Source: Anaerophaga thermohalophila str. Valhall (GTDB lineage: Bacteria > Bacteroidota > Bacteroidia > Bacteroidales > Marinilabiliaceae). From it: 33,389 bases of DNA. The translations under genes and the position numbers were made by a program. Below are positions 23,816 through 32,907 of the stretch, piece by piece. The notes below the pieces were generated by a model that was not told the DNA's origin, made no database searches, and saw only the letters and a program-made list of their open reading frames with translations. The stretch is from positions 1 through 33,389 of the forward strand of contig NZ_AHZV01000358.1 of NCBI RefSeq assembly GCF_000250735.1, read 5' to 3'. How positions within the stretch are numbered: position 1 is the first letter of the stretch; each line of letters begins with the position of its first letter.

Positions 23816-25405
23816 TTAATAGTCTTCATTTGACAGGTTTGGATTTGCCGTTAATTCGGTAGCCGGTATTGGGTAACGGTTGTACTTATCGTCCACTGCC
23901 TTTCCGTCTTTAATGCCGCCTTTCCATTGCCAGGTGTATTTGTCGGAAGTGAAGGCATCGAAACGAATAAGATCAGTACGGCGTACCCCTTCCCAATACA
24001 ACTCTCGTGCTCTTTCGTCAAGGAAAAATTTATAGGGAACCCCGTCAACGGTTTCAGTAATATCGTTTTGTGAGACTTCCGCAGCATTCCGGTGGTTTCG
24101 CAGTTCATTAACATATTGGAGGGCAGTTCCAACATTTGTATTAGAACGCACAGCAGCTTCGGCATACATCAGGTAGGCATCAGCAAGCCGGAACATTGGA
24201 AAGTCAGTGTCCACACCATCGTTATTAGTATTTGAAGCCACTATTCCGTCATCGGTCAGGTTGCTCCATTTCAGAACAAAGTAACCTCCTGAACGATCGT
24301 CAACACCGCCATCCATGTACTGACTCTGACCTTCGGTATAAAACATAGCACGATCGTCGTTCTCCATATCGAACAATTCGGGAACTTCTCCACGAATACG
24401 GAACATGCTCCAGGCGCTGGCGCAACCAACAGTATCGGCAGGCGCCCCATAATCGGTGTCGACCTCACCGCAAACAAGATAAGTAGTCGCACCCCATGTA
24501 ACCACGTGACGACTGTCTACCACCAGTGGAAAAATGATCTCATTCCCAATTCCAACCCGCTTGTGGTTGTCGGCATTAAACAATCTGGCATAATCGGATT
24601 CAAGTTCATAACCCTCATCAATCACCTTTTGACTATACGTCATGCATTCCTGATAGTGGTCGCCGGCATTGTACGACTCTGCATTCAGATAAAGGCGAGC
24701 CAGCAACATCCATGCGGCTGCTCTGGGAGCTCTGCCGTAGATGTAGTTTTCGGAACTGAGCATTTTCTCACTGCAATCGATCAGCTCTGTTTCAATAAAC
24801 CCGAAAATTTCCGATGCATCCCACTCTTCAGGCAGTTTAGAGCTTCCAATCAATTCTTCGTCGGCAAAAGGAATATCGCCGAACAGATCGAGTGCATGAT
24901 AATATGCCAGGGCTCTCAGAAAGCGTGCTTCGGCACGAAATGTTCTTATTTCTGCCTGTTCTTCTTCGGTAAATCCTGCAATTCTGCTATCTGTCGAATT
25001 TTTCAGAAATTCGTTGCACAGAGAAATGGTGTAGTAGGAGCGATAGTACATATCTGCCACCCACGGGTCGTTTGCGTCCCAGGTGAGGAATGTAAGGTCA
25101 CCAATATTATCTCCTTCAATCCAGGTAGAGCCAATCTCATCGGTACCTGCTTCCTGCATATTGAAGTAACAGCGCATATAATCGTAACCGTTGTTGCTTT
25201 GAAGATCAGCATCGCCTCCACCTTTTTCCTGTCCGGCGGTTACGTAAGAAGCATAACATTTGGCAAGAGCTGAAATATAATTATCGGGATCGGCATAAAC
25301 CGACCTGGATGTTTCCTGAACATGCGGATATTGGTTCAGATCATTGGTACATGCTCCCATAATTGCAACTGTCAATACAAGCAATATATTTATCAACTTT
25401 CTCAT
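23816..25405 (-). CDS. susD: SusD/RagB-type glycan-binding outer membrane lipoprotein
   Basis: The 529-residue lipoprotein has the lipobox MGAC (Cys19). It carries SusD features: DLNQYPHVQE after the signal, RTFRAEARFLRALAYYHALDLFGDIPFADEE (an RFLRALAYYxLxxxFGDIP-type TPR segment), AAWMLLARLYLNAESY, and a C-terminal RNHRNAAEVSQN...LDERARELYWEGVRRTDLIRF region. SusD proteins cap the SusC transporter and bind oligosaccharide at the cell surface. It lies 18 bases after susC and is surely co-transcribed. Length is typical. The inferred ligand is galactan oligosaccharide from the neighbouring GH53 and GH2 genes. Confidence 0.96.
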   Translation of the reverse strand: MRKLINILLVLTVAIMGACTNDLNQYPHVQETSRSVYADPDNYISALAKCYASYVTAGQEKGGGDADLQSNNGYDYMRCYFNMQEAGTDEIGSTWIEGDNIGDLTFLTWDANDPWVADMYYRSYYTISLCNEFLKNSTDSRIAGFTEEEQAEIRTFRAEARFLRALAYYHALDLFGDIPFADEELIGSSKLPEEWDASEIFGFIETELIDCSEKMLSSENYIYGRAPRAAAWMLLARLYLNAESYNAGDHYQECMTYSQKVIDEGYELESDYARLFNADNHKRVGIGNEIIFPLVVDSRHVVTWGATTYLVCGEVDTDYGAPADTVGCASAWSMFRIRGEVPELFDMENDDRAMFYTEGQSQYMDGGVDDRSGGYFVLKWSNLTDDGIVASNTNNDGVDTDFPMFRLADAYLMYAEAAVRSNTNVGTALQYVNELRNHRNAAEVSQNDITETVDGVPYKFFLDERARELYWEGVRRTDLIRFDAFTSDKYTWQWKGGIKDGKAVDDKYNRYPIPATELTANPNLSNEDY

Positions 25406-25423
25406 TTTCTAATTCTTTTTGTT

Positions 25424-28372
25424 TTAAAACTGAAAACCAAGACTTAAAGAGTATATCCTTGGACGCGGATAAAACGACAAGTCCATACCATTTGGAACTT
25501 CAGGATCAACACCTGTATATTCAGTGATGGTAAATACATTTTGGATCATTGCCGAAGCGTTCAGGCTGATATCCCAGATAACAGTACCAAAATTGTAATC
25601 CAGTGTCAGATTATCCATTTTCAGGAAGGACGCATTCTCCACATAATAATCCGAAAGATATTGCCGGCTTTGAAAACCTGTCTCCAGATAACTCGAATGC
25701 AAATTATTGAGCTGATAGGCATTGTAAGACATTGTGCCAAAAGCCCCGGTGTTCATAGCCATACCATTGTAGACATAGTTTCCGATATTGGCACGCAGAT
25801 TAGTGCTTAAAGTCCAGTCTCTGTAGCGAACAGAAGTACTAAAACCAAGAATGTAATCAGGCGCCGGAGAATTGTAACGGTACAAATCATCGGAGTTAAT
25901 CAAACCGTCCTCATTAACATCAGCGTAGGCACCTTCAACGGGCTTTCCGCTTTCATCGTACAACTGATGATACACATAAAACATGTAAGGTTCATAGCCT
26001 TCGGTCAGAACCTGGAAATAATAACTATCGATGGTCGGTCCAACAGAAGTATTAGTGATTTCAGCATCATCGATGAGAGAAAGATTCTTGATCTTTTGTT
26101 TTTGCCACGCAGCATTAAAACTAAGTTCCCATGTCCAGGCGGCATTATTGACCGGGACAGTGTTGACAGAAATTTCCAGTCCTTCACTGTCTACGTTACC
26201 TACATTGGTAAGAATATTTTTGTCGAAATTTGTGCCGGCAGGAGAGGGCACTGTAGCCAGAAGGTCTTCCGTTTGCCGGGTATAATAATCAACAGAACCC
26301 GATAAACGATTGTTAAAGAACCCTATGTCCAGACCAAAATTCCAGGCTTTTGTGGTTTCCCATTTCAGATCGCCAACATAAGCTTCGGGACGATAAGTGT
26401 TGATGGCCTCAGAACCAAAAATATATTGAGCGCCTGTTTGACTTATGGTGTAGACAGGAATATAGCTATAGTTACCAATTCCTTCCTGTTGTCCGGTTAT
26501 TCCGTAGCTTCCTCTAAGTTTCAAATTTGACAGAACGTCAATATCTCTGAAGAACGGTTCTTCAGACACCCTCCAGGCTAATGCAACAGAAGGGAACGTA
26601 CCCCATCTTTCGTCTTCGCTGAAACGAGAAGTGCCATCGCGGCGGATTGTAGCTGTGAGCATATACTTTGATGCCAGCGCGTAGTTAATACGTCCGTAAT
26701 AAGATATTAATGCATGTCGCTGGTCGGTTGCGGCAGATGAACTTTGTACTTCTCCTTTTACATTCAGTTCTTCAAAAAACGGAGTGGTATTCTCCCAGTA
26801 TTGATAATCATATCCGGCTGTTACATCGATGGTGCTGTTAATGGCTTCCAGATTGTTGTTGTAATTGAAATAGGTGGTCAACAGCCTGTTTTCCTTTTTC
26901 TCAGGCCCATATTCATAATCCCGTCCATTCGAAAGATAATACTGTGCAGCTGTTGCCGGAACATATACCTCTCCCTGTCCCTCGGCATAATCATATCCCA
27001 GGGTAGCATGAAACTTTAACTCAGGAAGAAAGTGCATTTTATAATCCACATCAAAGTTCCCGATTACTCTGCTAACAGTACTTGTTGATTTGTATTGGTT
27101 CAACAATCCCACCGGGTTAAGCACAGCTCTTGTAACAGGTATCCCTGCGCCATCAATGGCTTCGGTATATCCTCCAAATTCATCCGTTCCGGAGTAGACA
27201 GGGATGGTAGGATTATAAGTTGCCCCACCCCAGATTGCGGTTGTATTTGCGAACCGATTCTTGTTAAGAGAACCTTTAATGCCCACTGTAAAATTCAGAT
27301 AATCATCAAGAAAAGAAGGAGAAACCGATAAATTTGTCGTCATTCGCTTTACATTGTCGGTCTTCAGAATACCATCCTGATGGTAAAACCCGGCCGAAGC
27401 CCTAAAAGGCACATTCTTAAAGGCTCCCGAGAAACTAAGATTATTATCGGTTCCATAAGCCACACGGAATATTTCATCATTCCAGTTTGTTCTGTTCCCG
27501 CCAAGCAATGCTTGCTGTTCAGGAGAACCCTGAATTCCTACGACATTGTGAAATTCATGAAATGAAAGCATATCCGCGAGTTTAGTCCGCTTTTGCAAAG
27601 AATGAGTTGTGCTGAAGTTGATTTTCAAATCTCCGGTAGTTCCTTTTTTGGTAGTGATTAATATCACACCGTTCGAAGCACGTGAACCGTAAATTGCTGT
27701 AGAAGAGGCATCCTTAAGTACGGTCATGCTTTCGATATCGTTGGGGTTGATCAGGCTCATAAAATTGTTGTCATTCCCACTGATACCCCCCGGCTCAAGC
27801 GGAACCCCATCAAGCACGATCAACGGATCATTGCTGGCATTAAGCGAGGCACCACCACGAATACGAATAGAACTGCCTGCTGTTGGAGAACCGCTATTCG
27901 ACATAATCTGAACACCTGAAACTTTGCCGTTAATCAGCTGTTCGGGAGTACTTATTATCCCCTTTTTAAAATCTTTACTGCTGACATTTGACACCGAACC
28001 GGTCAGATCCCCTTTACGCTGCTGACCGTAACCGATGACAACGACCTCATCGAAACTTATTACATCCGGTTCAAGTTCAATGACAAGCTCAGTCCTGCCT
28101 TCAACAGGTACTTCAACCGTTTTGTAGCCGATATACGAAATTCTTAAGATGTCTGAGGCATCCACTTCGAGAGTGAACATTCCGTCCATATCAGTGGCTG
28201 TCCCCTGAGGGGTACCCGTAATAAGAACGGTAGCCCCCGGAACAGTCTCTCCTGTTTCCGCATCCAGAACCGTTCCTTCAACGGTGAGTTGCTGGGCGTT
28301 GACAATAATTGCCAGGCTCCACAAAAGGAGCAATACGCCCGGTTTCAAAAAATTTGTTGTCAGATTCTTCAT
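25424..28372 (-). CDS. susC: SusC/RagA-type TonB-dependent oligosaccharide transporter
   Basis: The 982-residue outer membrane transporter has a signal peptide (about 1-26), a carboxypeptidase-regulatory-like domain (about 29-103, VEGTVLDAETGETVPGATV), the conserved DEVVVIGYG segment (108-116), a plug domain (SSIRIRGGASLNASNDPLIV, then LDGVPLEPGG and DASSTAIYGSRASNGVILI) and a beta-barrel ending GFQF. It lacks the STN domain of anti-sigma-coupled transporters, so regulation is not through FecR at this protein. It would import galacto-oligosaccharides with TonB energy. The 454-base spacer upstream contains two mobile repeats, so the promoter is either in the last ~65 bases or inside a repeat. 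Confidence 0.97.
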   Translation of the reverse strand: MKNLTTNFLKPGVLLLLWSLAIIVNAQQLTVEGTVLDAETGETVPGATVLITGTPQGTATDMDGMFTLEVDASDILRISYIGYKTVEVPVEGRTELVIELEPDVISFDEVVVIGYGQQRKGDLTGSVSNVSSKDFKKGIISTPEQLINGKVSGVQIMSNSGSPTAGSSIRIRGGASLNASNDPLIVLDGVPLEPGGISGNDNNFMSLINPNDIESMTVLKDASSTAIYGSRASNGVILITTKKGTTGDLKINFSTTHSLQKRTKLADMLSFHEFHNVVGIQGSPEQQALLGGNRTNWNDEIFRVAYGTDNNLSFSGAFKNVPFRASAGFYHQDGILKTDNVKRMTTNLSVSPSFLDDYLNFTVGIKGSLNKNRFANTTAIWGGATYNPTIPVYSGTDEFGGYTEAIDGAGIPVTRAVLNPVGLLNQYKSTSTVSRVIGNFDVDYKMHFLPELKFHATLGYDYAEGQGEVYVPATAAQYYLSNGRDYEYGPEKKENRLLTTYFNYNNNLEAINSTIDVTAGYDYQYWENTTPFFEELNVKGEVQSSSAATDQRHALISYYGRINYALASKYMLTATIRRDGTSRFSEDERWGTFPSVALAWRVSEEPFFRDIDVLSNLKLRGSYGITGQQEGIGNYSYIPVYTISQTGAQYIFGSEAINTYRPEAYVGDLKWETTKAWNFGLDIGFFNNRLSGSVDYYTRQTEDLLATVPSPAGTNFDKNILTNVGNVDSEGLEISVNTVPVNNAAWTWELSFNAAWQKQKIKNLSLIDDAEITNTSVGPTIDSYYFQVLTEGYEPYMFYVYHQLYDESGKPVEGAYADVNEDGLINSDDLYRYNSPAPDYILGFSTSVRYRDWTLSTNLRANIGNYVYNGMAMNTGAFGTMSYNAYQLNNLHSSYLETGFQSRQYLSDYYVENASFLKMDNLTLDYNFGTVIWDISLNASAMIQNVFTITEYTGVDPEVPNGMDLSFYPRPRIYSLSLGFQF

Positions 28373-28439
28373 AGGAAAACAATTTGTTGAGTTTCTATCG
28401 TCTTTGATATTTTTAAAAGTGGACCCATGTCATTAGTAT

Positions 28440-28575
28440 CAATAGATCGTTAGATTTTTAGATATAAGATGTAAGATGGTTTTTACAACCTTGATATACT
28501 GCATTTTAACAAACAAACCTCTTTAGATGCAAACAATTGGCTTGCAGCGTATTGCAAAAGTTTAACGGAGTATTG
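28440..28575 (+). mobile_element. MITE-like element, family C, complete copy
   Basis: This 136-bp copy is the best preserved of the family. Its left end is CAATAGATCGTTAGATTTTT. Its right end reads CAATACTCCGTTAAACTTTT in reverse complement, an imperfect inverted pair sharing CAATA, CGTTA and TTTT. It is flanked by a perfect 8-bp direct duplication, ATTAGTAT (28432-28439 and 28576-28583). Confidence 0.85.
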
Positions 28576-28597
28576 ATTAGTATATAACTTACTATTT

Positions 28598-28761
28598 TGT
28601 GATTGCCCATAAACTCACAAAGATTTTTACAATATGTGTGTCTGTTCAGACAGTGCCAGTTGCAAGGCTTGCGAAGCCGCCAAAAACGGAGTTTACTACT
28701 CGTAAATGAGTATTTTGGCGGCGAGCGTAATACAGCAAATGGTACTTTATGGACAGCCACT
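28598..28761 (-). mobile_element. MITE-like element, family A, complete copy (stem sub-type 1)
   Basis: This 164-bp copy has a decayed left end (TGTGATTGCCCATAAAC) and a right end TTTATGGACAGCCACT. It is flanked by the 4-bp duplication ATTT (28594-28597 and 28762-28765). The central arms GCCGCCAAAA and TTTTGGCGGC are conserved. It sits between GH2 and susC, 15 bp from the family C element. Confidence 0.83.
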
Positions 28762-28826
28762 ATTTAAGGCCTAATAGTCGGCCCCGATTTATCGGGGGAA
28801 CTCGTCCCAAGTGATCGGGGTCCGTT

Positions 28827-31208
28827 TTATTGTTCTGTTTGTATTACTAATTCGCCCCCTTCCAGCCCGTTGGATAAAGCCGATATAACTATTTTCCCTC
28901 CTTCATCGCCAGCCTTCAGAAGCACAGTTGCAATCCCGGCTTCGGCATTAGCGGGGTTGACCCCGATCAGCTCTGCGTCGCCTTCAATATTGAAAGTCAC
29001 ACTATTTCCAGCTTCAGGCAGAGTTGTGCCATTACTGTCTGTTATAGCCGCATAAAGAAAAACCACATCGTTGACACCTTTTTGTAAGGGCTTCCCGCTT
29101 TCATCAATCCAAACTTTCAATTTGGCTGCCTCACCAGGTGTTTTACGCATTGCAGAAGCAACCTCCTGATTGTTGACAAAACCTTTGGCCGTAATTTGGC
29201 CGGGTTCAAAAGACTGAAGTTTAAAAGTAAACGGAGGGTGTTTCAGATGTGTACTGATGCGATCACTATCCGGGTTTTGTCTGCCAAGAGATTTCCCGTT
29301 GACCAGCAATTCAACCTCTTCGCAGTTGCTGTAAACTTTAACATCAGTAAAAGACGGATCATTATAAAAGTTGGCTATTTCAATAAAAGGGCTGTAGAAT
29401 TCTTCACTTACTTCAGTCCTAATATCGCTCTGGCTTTTATAGAAATAACAGGCAAACTTCGGAAGGCGGAAAATATCCATAATTCCCGACGCTTCAATGT
29501 CGGGAGCATACCCGCGATTGTAATCAAACATAAGCCAGTTGGCATCGCCGCAGGCCGGTCCCTGCAAATTACTGTTGTGTGCTTCCTGATAGTTGAGCGC
29601 CTGCTGTGCCAGGCGTTTTTGGCCATAGCCCCTTAACTGACGGGAATTGCGTTCTTCTGATGTCAGGTCTTCAAACGCCTCTTGATTAAAGCCGGCATTC
29701 TGGGCGTAGTACTCCCAATCGCCATATTCGGCAATAAAGAACGGCTTATCCTTGTCGTATTGGTTCCAGTAGTGCGGTGGTTTACTGTGCTGGCGGGCGG
29801 GGGTGAAAACATCATAAACATCATCCATCCAACCGCAGGTATAAACATCATCCCCCGGATATTCTTCATGAACAGCGTTGTGTGCCCTTTGCATGAATTC
29901 CCCTGTCATTCCCGATTCATTGAGCGATGCCTCCCAAACCACCACAGAAGGATGGTTGCGGTCGCGACGTACCATATTCCGGACATCTCTTATGGCATTC
30001 TCCTGAAACTCTTCATCCCCAAAAAACTGCCAGCCGGGTATGGCGTCCATCGTAAGCAAACCCAATTCATTGCAGGCTTCCATAAACGAATTTGAATGGG
30101 GGTAATGCGATAAACGGACAAAATTGAACCCTGCCTGCTTTATTTTGTAGGCATCGCGATAGTTGGCATTGTCCGACAAAGCATAGCCGATGTAAGGATA
30201 CTCCTGATGACGGTTGGTACCACGCAGATACAAAGGTTTGCCATTCAGGTAGAACTGACCGGGTTCCCAGCGGAAAGTTCTGATTCCGATTCTCTCGGTC
30301 ACCTTGTCCAGTCGTTTACCATCTTCCAAAAGGGTTACATCCAGCTTATATAAATTGGGATGATCGGGCGACCATAATTCAGGATTATCAACCGTCATTT
30401 GAAGATGAAACAAGCTGTTAGAACCCCCTTCTGTAGTTTGAACACCAGAAACCTGCTGAGCCACCTGGTTGCCATCACTGTCCAATAACCGGGCACTGAT
30501 CTTTGTAGCAACCGCCTTTGCACTCCGGTTATCAACATCGGCTTGTATCAAAACCGTGGCTTTTTCTTCGGTAACATCCTGATACCGGACAAAAATGCCA
30601 CCACCCGCCACCCGGTTGGCTCCAATCGGATCAGAAATATGCACAGGTTCTTTAACAATCAGCCATACATTACGATAAAGTCCGCTATACCAGTTGAAAT
30701 CAAGGTTTTCAATGGGCTTGCCCGGAGGAACCAGCGGATTATTCTCGTTATTTAATTTTACAAGAAGTACATTCTGCTGCCCGTATTTGAGCTTATTGCT
30801 TAGGTCTACATAAAATGGGAGATACCCACCTATATGAGTTGTCATCTTCTCCCCGTTCAGAAAAACATCGGCAACCTGCATGGCACCTTCAAATTTAACA
30901 GCCACATGCTTTCCTTTCAGAGACTCTGGAACTGAAAAACGCTTCCGATAAACACATGTACCCTGCCACTGCTGATCTTTTATTACAAGCGGTTCGATGT
31001 GAGCCGTGTGGGGAAGAGAAACTTTCTCCCACGCAATGGTATCTGAACCTGAAGTCAGTTCTGAAACATCCGTCGCTGAGGGCTCTCTGATGAACTCCCA
31101 ATCATCGTTGAAAAGATTTTCTCTTTGAGTGTAATTTTTATGCCCTTGCTTTATATTGCATGAAACAGTTATTGATATCAGCAAGATAATTGTAATGATT
31201 TTATACAT
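28827..31208 (-). CDS. GH2 family beta-galactosidase lipoprotein
   Basis: The 793-residue glycoside hydrolase has the lipobox TVSC (Cys17). The domain order is usual for GH2: jelly-roll sugar-binding domain (about 30-190, GEKMTTHIGGYLPFYVDLS, NWYSGLYRNVWL), Ig-like domain (about 200-310), TIM barrel (about 311-600, FYLNGKPLYLRGTNRHQEYP) and C-terminal Ig-like domains. The acid/base is Glu431 in WEASLNES and the nucleophile Glu494 in FIAEYGDWEY. With the neighbouring endo-galactanase it is inferred to release galactose from galacto-oligosaccharides. Its start codon lies one base from a family C terminus, and the spacer to the upstream GH53 gene is entirely repeats. GH2 also includes other activities, so beta-galactosidase rests on context. 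Confidence 0.92.
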   Translation of the reverse strand: MYKIITIILLISITVSCNIKQGHKNYTQRENLFNDDWEFIREPSATDVSELTSGSDTIAWEKVSLPHTAHIEPLVIKDQQWQGTCVYRKRFSVPESLKGKHVAVKFEGAMQVADVFLNGEKMTTHIGGYLPFYVDLSNKLKYGQQNVLLVKLNNENNPLVPPGKPIENLDFNWYSGLYRNVWLIVKEPVHISDPIGANRVAGGGIFVRYQDVTEEKATVLIQADVDNRSAKAVATKISARLLDSDGNQVAQQVSGVQTTEGGSNSLFHLQMTVDNPELWSPDHPNLYKLDVTLLEDGKRLDKVTERIGIRTFRWEPGQFYLNGKPLYLRGTNRHQEYPYIGYALSDNANYRDAYKIKQAGFNFVRLSHYPHSNSFMEACNELGLLTMDAIPGWQFFGDEEFQENAIRDVRNMVRRDRNHPSVVVWEASLNESGMTGEFMQRAHNAVHEEYPGDDVYTCGWMDDVYDVFTPARQHSKPPHYWNQYDKDKPFFIAEYGDWEYYAQNAGFNQEAFEDLTSEERNSRQLRGYGQKRLAQQALNYQEAHNSNLQGPACGDANWLMFDYNRGYAPDIEASGIMDIFRLPKFACYFYKSQSDIRTEVSEEFYSPFIEIANFYNDPSFTDVKVYSNCEEVELLVNGKSLGRQNPDSDRISTHLKHPPFTFKLQSFEPGQITAKGFVNNQEVASAMRKTPGEAAKLKVWIDESGKPLQKGVNDVVFLYAAITDSNGTTLPEAGNSVTFNIEGDAELIGVNPANAEAGIATVLLKAGDEGGKIVISALSNGLEGGELVIQTEQ

Positions 31209-31345
31209 AAATAGATCGTTAGATTTTTAGATTTAAGATACAAGACAACTCCTATATTGATGGAAACCAGCGCACTGCCCAAATAAAGCCTTTTAGACAT
31301 AACCGGTTGAACTTAAGGTATTTGTTAAAGGTCAACGGAGTATTG
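31209..31345 (+). repeat. Family C element, diverged full-length copy abutting the GH2 start codon
   Basis: AATAGATCGTTAGATTTTTAG starts one base after the GH2 start codon, and the copy ends CAACGGAGTATTG 137 bases later. Internal matches are weaker. No duplication was seen. Confidence 0.68.
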
Positions 31346-31346
31346 G

Positions 31347-31393
31347 CATCTTTGCGTCATTGCGTCTTTGCGTTTAGGCTTTTTTAACTGACT
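31347..31393 (-). repeat. Repeat family E
   Basis: TTTGCGTCATTGCGTCTTTG followed by CGTTTAGGCTTTTTTAACTG is the reverse complement of the repeat at 67-104 and matches one arm of the hairpin at 16503-16572. Confidence 0.65.
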
Positions 31394-31400
31394 ATTTCAT

Positions 31401-31493
31401 TTTGGCATTGCCCCAAAACGGAACCAAAAAGGTCTGGTCCACTAAAACCTGTCTCCCCGCGAAAGCCAAAATTTCCGGCCATTGCGTCAAGGC
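31401..31493 (+). repeat. Repeat family F
   Basis: This copy runs from TTTGGCATTGCCCCAAAACG to CCGGCCATTGCGTCAAGGCG, matches 14881-14970 in the same orientation and ends 18 bases before the GH53 stop codon. Confidence 0.7.
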
Positions 31494-31510
31494 GTTTAAA
31501 CTTAAATTTT

Positions 31511-32719
31511 TTAATACTCTTCACCCAGGTAATCCGCCGCTTCGGTAATGTTGCCCGAGTAATCGAAAAGAGCACAATTTTCCCAACTCGAACCGGTTCC
31601 CCACAAATCCTGCATAGCACTGGTTATCCAGGCAGGTTCCCAATAAACAACCCCAATGGCTCCGGCATCGGCCATATTCTGATTCAATGTTATCAGGAAA
31701 TGTTTTTGTCCTTCGATAGTATAAGGAAACCCCTCGAGTGGAGGATTTTGTGAAGAATAGATGTTATTGTAGCTATCGTTGGCATCGGTTGTAAAAGGGT
31801 AGGCCGTTTCCAATACCATAATATCCTTGTTGTATTTGGATTTGACCTGCGAAACCAAATCGGGCAATTCATCAAAAGCAACTTCGGTATGCCAGATGTG
31901 ATAATAAGAAAAGCCCATGATATCAAAGTCGGAAATGTTACCCTTGTTAATGGCATCGTTCAGCCACCAGTCAAGATTTTTGGGATCAGCTACATGGAGT
32001 GCTGTTTTAATGGTCTTCCCGGTTTCTTTTTCAATGTCGTGAACAGCCTGAAGACCGGAATTAACAACTTTCCCAAAATTTTCCCAGCTGCCATCATAAA
32101 CATTCAAATCCGGAAATCCGGTCTTTTTATTGGTGGTCATCATCCCCGGGTTGGTTTCATTGCCAATTTGAACCATTTCCGGTAATAAATCCTGTTTGTT
32201 CAACCAACTCAATATTCTGTATGTATAGTTGTAAACAGAGTCCTGAAGAATTTCAATATCGGCAATGTCTTGCCAGGCACGGGGTACATCCTGACTTCCC
32301 GGATCGGCCCAGGTGTCGGAGTAATGAAAGTTGAGTAGCGCCGACATGCCTTCATCGTGTGCCCGCTGAATTGTTTTGGCTACATCTTCGGGCCCGCTGT
32401 AAATAATTGTCCCTTCACCATAAATATCCTTTACCCAATCAGGATTATGCCAAATCCTTACACGCACAAGGTTAGCCCCTTTATCGCCCAATAACCGGAA
32501 TGGATCCTTAATTTGATTGTTCTTTTTATAAGTACCCCCGTGATCTTCGATCTGATTGACGTATGACAAATCCACTCCCAGGATGTATTCTTCAAGTGCA
32601 GTATTCGGTTCATCAACATTATTTTCCGGTTTGGAATCATCCTGGCCCGAACAGGCATACGAAAAAAGAGTAACCAGAAAAAGAAACGCCATAATAAGAA
32701 TAGATGACTGTTTGTTCAT
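31511..32719 (-). CDS. GH53 endo-beta-1,4-galactanase lipoprotein
   Basis: The 402-residue enzyme cuts the backbone of beta-1,4-galactan (type I arabinogalactan, pectic side chains). It has the lipobox SYAC (Cys23) followed by SGQDDS, so cell-surface placement is likely. GH53 landmarks are GVDLSYVNQIEDHGGTY (48-64), NLVRVRIWHNP (83-93), LLNFHYSDTWADPGSQ (128-143), Glu188 as acid/base in QIGNETNPGM and Glu304 as nucleophile in MVLETAYP. ATG 32719 was chosen because the signal peptide begins there; the longer in-frame start at 32761 would translate the family A element. Only 19 bases separate that element from the start codon. It is the first gene of the locus as transcribed. Confidence 0.95.
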   Translation of the reverse strand: MNKQSSILIMAFLFLVTLFSYACSGQDDSKPENNVDEPNTALEEYILGVDLSYVNQIEDHGGTYKKNNQIKDPFRLLGDKGANLVRVRIWHNPDWVKDIYGEGTIIYSGPEDVAKTIQRAHDEGMSALLNFHYSDTWADPGSQDVPRAWQDIADIEILQDSVYNYTYRILSWLNKQDLLPEMVQIGNETNPGMMTTNKKTGFPDLNVYDGSWENFGKVVNSGLQAVHDIEKETGKTIKTALHVADPKNLDWWLNDAINKGNISDFDIMGFSYYHIWHTEVAFDELPDLVSQVKSKYNKDIMVLETAYPFTTDANDSYNNIYSSQNPPLEGFPYTIEGQKHFLITLNQNMADAGAIGVVYWEPAWITSAMQDLWGTGSSWENCALFDYSGNITEAADYLGEEY

Positions 32720-32738
32720 TGTTTTTGTTTTATTATTT

Positions 32739-32903
32739 AGTGTCTGTCCATAAAGTACCATTTACTGTGTTACGCTCGTCCGAAAATTACTCATTTACGA
32801 TGAGTAAACTCCCTATTTTCGGACTTCGCAAGCCTTGTAAATGACACTTTCTGAACAGACACACATATTGTGAAAATTTTTTGCGAGTTTATAGACGAGC
32901 ACT
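32739..32903 (+). mobile_element. MITE-like element, family A, complete copy (stem sub-type 2)
   Basis: This 165-bp element has left end AGTGTCTGTCCATAAA and right end TTTATAGACGAGCACT, flanked by the 4-bp duplication ATTT (32735-32738 and 32904-32907). Its central arms are GTCCGAAAAT (32778-32787) and ATTTTCGGAC (32815-32824), different from sub-type 1 yet perfectly complementary. It lies 19 bases upstream of the GH53 start codon. Confidence 0.87.
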
Positions 32904-32907
32904 ATTT

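Larger units (their letters stand above)
28373..28826. other. Spacer between GH2 and susC occupied by repeats
   Basis: About 67 bases upstream of susC are unique. Then follow a complete family C element (28440-28575), a complete family A element (28598-28761) and a GC hairpin CCCCGAT/ATCGGGG (28782-28797) near the GH2 end. GGAACTCGTCCC...CCGTTTTAT (28798-28828) resembles 4104-4135, and the GH2 stop codon lies in it. No gene was seen. Confidence 0.65.
31209..31510. other. GH53-GH2 spacer composed of three repeats
   Basis: The 302-base spacer is a diverged full-length family C copy (31209-31345), then family E (31347-31393, reversed), then family F (31401-31493). Almost no unique sequence remains, so any GH2 promoter would have to be inside repeat DNA; otherwise GH2 is read from GH53. 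Confidence 0.7.

Noticed and set aside
31511-32761. Longer N-terminus for GH53 (start at 32761)
   Set aside because: The extra 14 residues read through the family A element end; the lipoprotein signal starts at 32719.
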